A DNA stretch of 64,000 nt, taken from contig NC_058154.1 in assembly GCF_011075055.1 (NCBI RefSeq), forward strand, positions 3,844,001-3,908,000, written 5' to 3'. A program made the position numbers and the translations under genes. Of the stretch, positions 59,529-64,000 are shown one piece after another (position 1 is the first letter of the stretch; the number at the start of each line of letters is the position of its first letter). The DNA is from Mangifera indica (taxonomy: Eukaryota; Streptophyta; Magnoliopsida; Sapindales; Anacardiaceae). The notes beneath the pieces were generated by a model. It was not told the origin of the DNA. It was given only the letters and a program-made list of their open reading frames with translations, and did no database searches.

Positions 59529-59730
59529 ATATACATAGTTTTTAATATATATGTATCTACATATATATCTTTGTGGTTTTTTGTTTTTTGTAATTGCTTT
59601 GTGTATATAGATATATATATATATATATACACACACATATACATTTGAACATATATATTTAAAATTGGAAATGTCTCAAAGTAAGGCTAAAAGATATAAA
59701 TACCCCTGAAACGTACTTAAGGGTATTATA
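57198..59730 (-). repeat. 5' LTR of the Ty3 element (2533 bp)
   Basis: Same ends as the other LTR, but the terminal TTACA has become TTATA. It is 322 bp longer, mainly through a duplicated segment with TA and AAAT microsatellites at 59246-59640. Confidence 0.88.
59246..59640. repeat. Duplicated (AT)n-rich block inside the 5' LTR
   Basis: GTAGAAGTTGTTTTTTTTGA followed by TCTCTCTTTAGATAAATAAA and long TA runs occurs twice (from 59246 and from 59401). Each copy is followed by TATCTACATATATATCTTTG. Apparent Tyr-Ile-rich ORFs here are microsatellite translations. Confidence 0.85.
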
Positions 59731-60710
59731 AAATGATACTAAATAGGGATAATTACAATGTGTGGCATTTAAAAATGCATATTATTCTAGATAAGCAAAA
59801 GGCTTTGGTTGTCATAAATCAGGTTATGATAGAGTTACAACTGACTGAGGGATAGAAACTTGAATGACGCCTTACACAAACGTGATGTAGACATACATCA
59901 CGTATGTAAAAAGCAAAAGTCACTTTGTGTGATATCTTAACCAATTCCATGAATATCAATTTGGTATATAGTACTAGTAATGCTTAATTACATATGTCAT
60001 GTATGCTCAACTATATATGTTATAGAATCGAGTTCTAAAAGTTGTTTATGGTGCTAAAACAAAAGTGGCCAAAGTTTGAGTAGAGGAAAAAGGTTGTATA
60101 ATGCTCAAAGAATAAAAACAATGAATTAAAATGAGAGTGTCAAATGCACTAGAAAAAGAGATAAAAACAAAATGAAAATTTTTACTAGAAGCAATAAGAG
60201 TTATTTTGCCCATGAATGAACAAAGTTGAAAATGATATTATCTCATTCTACGTAAAGTGATGAAACTTTAGTATACTATGATATTAACTGAGTATTATCT
60301 TATGTGGATTATGGACTCAGAAACCACCAACTAAGTAGCTTATGAAAAAGGAACTTTAATAAATTTCTATTGAATTTTGAAAGAGGAGACTTAGATTTAT
60401 GTAGGCAATAATACAAGGGTTGAAGTAAGAAAGATTGACACATCCAAATAAATTTGCAAGGTACTTAATCTTATGCCTTCATGAAATTCATTATTCTTCA
60501 AATATTCGACAAATCTTGATTGAAGTATTCGCTCTTCTTCAAATGGGATATAATTTGAATTTCTCTAAATGTTTTATCAAAATGCAATAGAATTGATTTC
60601 TATGGATTTAGTTTATTGTTGAATGGTTATAAGGTGCTAGTCAACCTTCATTATGATAATGTTAATTTTTCATTATTTGCTTCTTCTATATATATAGATA
60701 TGAATGTAAA
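59731..60710 (+). pseudogene. Copia gag/protease remnant
   Basis: Begins NYNVWHLKMHIILDKQKALV, which resembles the copia gag N-terminus. Near 60400 the phrase LRFM-AIIQGLK or, in a second frame, LYVGNNTRVEVRKIDTSK resembles the protease-to-integrase junction (usual motif VGNG-RV). It is littered with stops. Confidence 0.5.
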
Positions 60711-60949
60711 TGTGATACCCTTAGGCGAATCCCACATCGACAAAGCACGGGAGAGATGTTGGGTCTGTCTATGTATCCCACATTAGTTAGTGGTGGGGGA
60801 ATTTGATTGGTTAAATAGCCTGTAAGCTCCTTAAACTGTTAAGATGCGTTTTGGGTTACAAAGCCCAGAAGCAAACCCATGATGGACTGTGTGTCCAAAG
60901 TGGATAATATCTTGACAGTGGGCCAGGTTATTAGACCTGGGGTGTTACA
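60711..60949 (+). repeat. Left LTR of the TRIM
   Basis: 239 bp, TGTGATACCC to TGTTACA. Includes ATCCCACATCGACAAAGCAC near the start, a phrase common in plant TRIM LTRs. Confidence 0.92.
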
Positions 60950-60951
60950 AA

Positions 60952-60962
60952 TGGTATCAGAG
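60952..60962 (+). promoter_or_regulatory. TRIM primer-binding site (initiator tRNA-Met)
   Basis: TGGTATCAGAG, a perfect 11-base match to the initiator-Met primer site, two bases beyond the LTR. Confidence 0.85.
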
Positions 60963-61024
60963 GAGCTCCGCGTGTCCTCTTGAACGATGGTAGGGCAAAC
61001 CTCAGCAAGGACGCTGAGTCTCGT

Positions 61025-61036
61025 AAGGGGGGTGTA
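61025..61036 (+). promoter_or_regulatory. TRIM polypurine tract
   Basis: The G-rich run AAGGGGGGTGTA immediately precedes the right LTR. Confidence 0.7.
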
Positions 61037-61275
61037 TGTGATACCCTTAGGTGAATCCCACATCGACAAAACACGGGAGAGATGCTGGGTCTGTCTATAT
61101 ATCCCACATTGGTTAGTGGTGGGGGAATTTGATTGGTTAAATAGCTTGTGAGCTCCTTAAACTGTTAAGACGCGTTTTGGGTTGCAAAGCCCAAAAGCAA
61201 ACCCATGATGGACTGTGTGTCCAAAGTAGATAATATCTTGACAGTAGGCCGGGTTATTGGACCTGGGGTGTTACA
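61037..61275 (+). repeat. Right LTR of the TRIM
   Basis: 239 bp, co-linear with the left LTR without gaps. Confidence 0.92.
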
Positions 61276-61280
61276 GTAAA

Positions 61281-62145
61281 TATATGACATATTAGATTAG
61301 GACAAGTTGGCTAGGATGGATAGAATAAATTAGCCCATGAAAGTTCATTAGGAGCTTTCACATAAGTAGACCTGCTTATGTGTAAGCATTGTCTAACTGA
61401 AAAAACTAGAAAAAAACCATTTGACTAAGTTATTAGAGATTGACTTTCTTTGCAATTTATATATATAGGTATATGAGTTTCATATGAATGAAAAGTTTGA
61501 GAAGGTGTCTCATATTTCATTATTTGTGTTGATGGCTATACTCGATTTGAACTCATTTACTTGATCTCCCATGAGTTAGAAGTAATAGGCTACTTTAAGC
61601 ACTATATATAATTAAGGTTGAGAATTAATTAGACAAAATGGATAAAATTTTAAGAATTGACCAAAATCTTAAGTATTTATCTAAAATTTTCAAGGAATTG
61701 AGTAATGAAAAAGGAATAGTATAACAATTAATAATTCCAAGAACTTTACAATAAAAGTGTAGTAGAGAAGAATAATTGAACTTTATTAGAAATGGTTAAG
61801 TTAATGATAGTGCAAACAAAACATCAACGTCATTTTGTGATGATGTAACATTAACTGTTGTCTATGTACTTAAATGAGTGCCTACTAGATTAGTTATTTC
61901 CACTCCCTATGAGTTAAGAACAAGTAGAAAACCCGAGTTAAAAGATTGCAACTTTAGTGGTTAGTAGTGTTTATCTATAACTTTTTTCATGAATTTAAAA
62001 AATAGGGACTGAAAAGAAAGGATTGTATCTTTTTAAGGTATGTTGAATATTCCAAAGGGTATGTGTTAATTAGGGAGGATTTTGTTAGAAGATTAACTGA
62101 AACTGTATCAAAAGATATTATATTTATAGAAGATATTTTACCTAA
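61281..62145 (+). pseudogene. Copia integrase remnant
   Basis: Around 61500-61620 the frame reads VSYFIICVDGYTRFELIYLI, matching the copia integrase block with F-T-DDYSRY-type spacing. Around 62020-62130 it reads KDCIFLRYVEYSKGYVLI and then VSKDIIFIEDILP, matching the region after the integrase. Stops and shifts abound. It ends abruptly at the MULE terminus. Confidence 0.6.
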
Positions 62146-62557
62146 GGGAAATTTTAATAAATGGCCAAAATACCCCTCCATTAAGCAAAAATGCCCAAAT
62201 TCACTATTCTTAAGCAAAAATGCCCAAATTCCTTATTCCTAAGCAAAAATGCCCTAAACATTTTTTAAAATACCAAACTTACCCTTTTTCACATCTAAAT
62301 AAACCCCTCTCACTCACTCTTATTACACACACTTTTCATATCATTTAAACATTTACTCTCACTCTCATTTTTACTCAATATCAATTATTACGAGTTCGTT
62401 CGAACGAAAAAAGTTCGTATTTCTAAATTCGATTTGAAAAAAGACTATTCATGAGAAAAAGGTATTTATACAAATCTTAACCAAAAAACTTAATTTTATT
62501 TATTAAATCTAGTTTATATGTCATATAAAGAGGATACTTGAATATTAGATAATAATA

Positions 62558-63660
62558 TAGAGGTTAAATGCAATGTTAGATAAAAATGGGGGGTATTTTG
62601 ATATTATACAATATATAAAAGATTTAAATAACATGTTAAGAATAAATAGGTATACTTTGATATAAGACAATATATAAGGATGTTAAATAAAGAAAGAGAT
62701 AGATATGAGGGGTTAAATGAAATGTTATAAAAATATGGGGGGCATTTTAATAGTAAACATTATAAGGGCATTATAAATGAAATTTTAGGATTAGATAGAT
62801 ATATTTTGATATGAGACAATATAAAAGGGTGGTAAATGCAATGTTAGGTAATTGTAGAGGGTAAACAAAAGTTTTAAAAATATAGGAGGTATTTTGAAAT
62901 TACATAATACATGAAGGATTTAAATAATAGGTTAAAGAGTATATAGATATTTTTTGATACAAGAGAACATAAAATGGTGTTGAATGAAAGTTTAGATAAT
63001 TATAGGGGGTTATATGAAATGTTATGAAAAACATGGAGGTATTTTGATATTTCATAATATCATGAAGGATTTAAAAACATGTTAAGAATGAATAGATATA
63101 TTTTGATAATAGGAAACATACGAGGGTATTAAATGAAATATTAGATAAATATGGGGGTCTAAAAAAAGGTTAAAAAATAGAGGAGGTATTTTGATATTAA
63201 ACATTGTAAGAATGTTTTAAATGAAATATTAAGAATAGATAGATACAATTTGATACAATGTTACATAAAAGGTTGTTAAACAAATTGTTAGATAAATATA
63301 GGGGGTTAAATGAAGTATTAAAAAAATATAGAGAGTATTTTGATATTAAACATTGTAAAAATATTTTTAATGAAATATTAAAAATAGATAAATATGCTTT
63401 GATACAAGATATTATACAAGGATGTTTAATAAAATATTAGATAATTATAGAGAGTTAAAGACAATTTTAAAAAAATATAGAGGGTATTTTGATATTAAAC
63501 ATTATAAAAACGTTTTAAATGGAACGTTAAGAACATATAGATGCATTTTGATACAAGATAACATACGAGAGTGTTATATAAATTGTTAAATAATTATAGG
63601 GGGTTAAATAAAATATTAGAAAAATATGAGGGGTTTTTTTATATTAATAATTGTAAGACT
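62558..63660 (+). repeat. MULE leader minisatellite, about 148-bp period, 7-8 copies
   Basis: The block TATRGGGGGTTAAATGAAAT recurs near 62558, 62708, 62857, 63003, 63150, 63298, 63445 and 63597. Each copy carries GTATTTTGATATTAAACATT and AGATAGATAYATTTTGATA blocks. Short ORFs here are repeat translations. Confidence 0.8.
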
Positions 63661-63729
63661 ATTTTACATAGTTATTACAAATTTTTTGTTATAAATGAAT
63701 AATTATTTTCAAAAAACTTATCATTGCAG

Positions 63730-64000
63730 GATTGATAATTAAAATAGATGGTTATGCATCAGTTCGTTACCAAGAAGAATGGATTCAAGGTGGCAACAAT
63801 ATAATGAAATATGTTAGAGGATCCAAACAATTGATTAAAATTCCTTACGGAACAACATTTGAGGGATTTATTGAGCTTTCGAAGGAGTCTTACGGTATTG
63901 ATCTAATGAAAAACTACCTTCAACTATTAATGAAGCCAAGAAAAATTGAGTTTGACTGCCCCGTATAGATCCAAAATGATGAAGATGTCTAGGGTCTTAC
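63730..64000 (+). pseudogene. MULE transposase N-terminal domain, broken, partial
   Basis: After a splice-acceptor-like TCATTGCAG (63721-63729) the frame reads IIKIDGYASVRYQEEWIQGG, then KIPYGTTFEGFIELSKES, YGIDL, and MKPRKIEFDCPV. It then continues, after a TAG, as IQNDEDV before another stop. This resembles the N-terminal ubiquitin-like/MuDR domain of plant MULE transposases (pattern: basic loop, VP-G-TY-EL, then pI-I-ND-DV). Two stops within 30 residues show it is degraded. The catalytic DDE part lies outside the window. Confidence 0.55.

Larger units (their letters stand above)
50293..59730 (-). mobile_element. Ty3/gypsy chromovirus, Tekay-like (9.4 kb)
   Basis: Two LTRs (50293-52503 and 57198-59730) flank a minus-strand gag-pol relic. 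The order PR-RT-RH-IN plus a C-terminal chromodomain identifies a Ty3 chromovirus. The flanking pentamers GAATG and AAATG match at 4 of 5. The LTRs differ at many sites and the frames are full of stops, so this is an old, inactive insertion. It sits in the gag start of the copia element. Confidence 0.9.
60711..61275 (+). mobile_element. TRIM retrotransposon (565 bp)
   Basis: Two 239-bp LTRs, TGTGATACCC...GGGGTGTTACA, flank an 87-bp core. A perfect 5-bp target duplication GTAAA is present (60706-60710 and 61276-61280). The core holds a primer-binding site and polypurine tract and no coding sequence. The LTRs differ at 14 positions by my count, all transitions. It is inserted in the copia remnant and must be mobilised in trans. 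Confidence 0.93.
48293..62145 (+). mobile_element. Degenerate Ty1/copia element, split by three later insertions
   Basis: Begins with a 308-bp LTR (48293-48600) and a primer-binding site. The leader is about 1.67 kb to a probable ATG at 50271. The Ty3 element enters 22 nt into that frame. Gag resumes at 59731 with NYNVWHLKMHIILDKQKA. Protease and integrase blocks follow to 62145 in broken frames, with the TRIM inserted at 60711. A MULE starts at 62146, so the RT/RNase H and right LTR, if present, lie beyond the window. Many stops; inactive. Confidence 0.65.
62146..64000 (+). mobile_element. Left part of a MULE with transposase N-terminus (runs off the window)
   Basis: The terminus GGGAAATTTTAATAAATGGC continues with repeated AAGCAAAAATGCCCAAATT blocks, the same type of terminal repeat as the MULE at 5945-9785. 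A minisatellite array and then a transposase N-terminal domain follow. The right end and target duplication are outside the window. Confidence 0.75.

Noticed and set aside
59156..59644. Long Tyr-Ile-rich ORFs
   Set aside because: Translations of (AT)n microsatellites in the Ty3 LTR.
60711..61275. Cassandra-type TRIM with a 5S rRNA-derived promoter
   Set aside because: There is only weak resemblance to the 5S box A region (CTCC...GTTAAG...GCGT) and no convincing box C, so I kept it as an unclassified TRIM.

Overview
This is a nuclear segment of a plant genome, almost certainly a core eudicot. The evidence is AT-rich intergenic DNA, short GT-AG introns, plant-only families (GRAS, L-type lectin receptor kinase, DUF688), plant-type E1 and importin-beta genes, and dense typical plant transposons (MULE, hAT, Ty3 chromovirus, Ty1/copia, TRIM). 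The species cannot be fixed from the sequence.

Layout. 1-2.35 kb: the 3' end of an unrecognised gene (+) converges on a five-exon SPC24 kinetochore gene (-), two of whose introns are non-canonical (GC-AG and AT-AC). 3.4-5.0 kb: two members of one short MULE family, each with a perfect 9-bp target duplication, flank a tRNA-Ser(CGA). 5.66-9.83 kb: a degraded hAT-like element contains a 3.84-kb MULE that carries a ULP1 (C48) protease-like gene relic and inverted subterminal minisatellites. 10.9-15.6 kb: an intact six-exon ubiquitin-activating enzyme E1. 16.7-28.5 kb: two intronless NSP2-like GRAS genes, divergently oriented, with a non-autonomous hAT element and a dead autonomous-type hAT element between them. 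30.17-30.80 kb: a third copy of the short MULE family. 31.5-33.6 kb: an intact L-type lectin receptor kinase. 34.2-37.6 kb: importin subunit beta-1, with an intron in its 5' leader. 38.7-39.5 kb: a DUF688 gene. 40.5-43.8 kb: a full-length but broken, unprocessed ETO1/EOL-like pseudogene.

44-64 kb is a transposon nest. A copia element starts at 48,293. It is split by a 9.4-kb Tekay-like Ty3 chromovirus on the minus strand (50,293-59,730), by a 565-bp TRIM (60,711-61,275), and by a MULE that begins at 62,146 and runs off the right edge. Older copia and LTR-like debris lies at 45-47.6 kb.

The host genes do not form a pathway. They are independent housekeeping genes (SPC24, E1, importin) and regulatory or receptor genes (GRAS pair, LecRK). 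The most unusual signals are the two rare intron classes in SPC24, the twin MULE insertions around a tRNA gene, the shared architecture of the two large MULEs (tandem minisatellite in the leader just upstream of the ORF), and the ULP1-carrying MULE. No clearly new biological system could be demonstrated from sequence alone.
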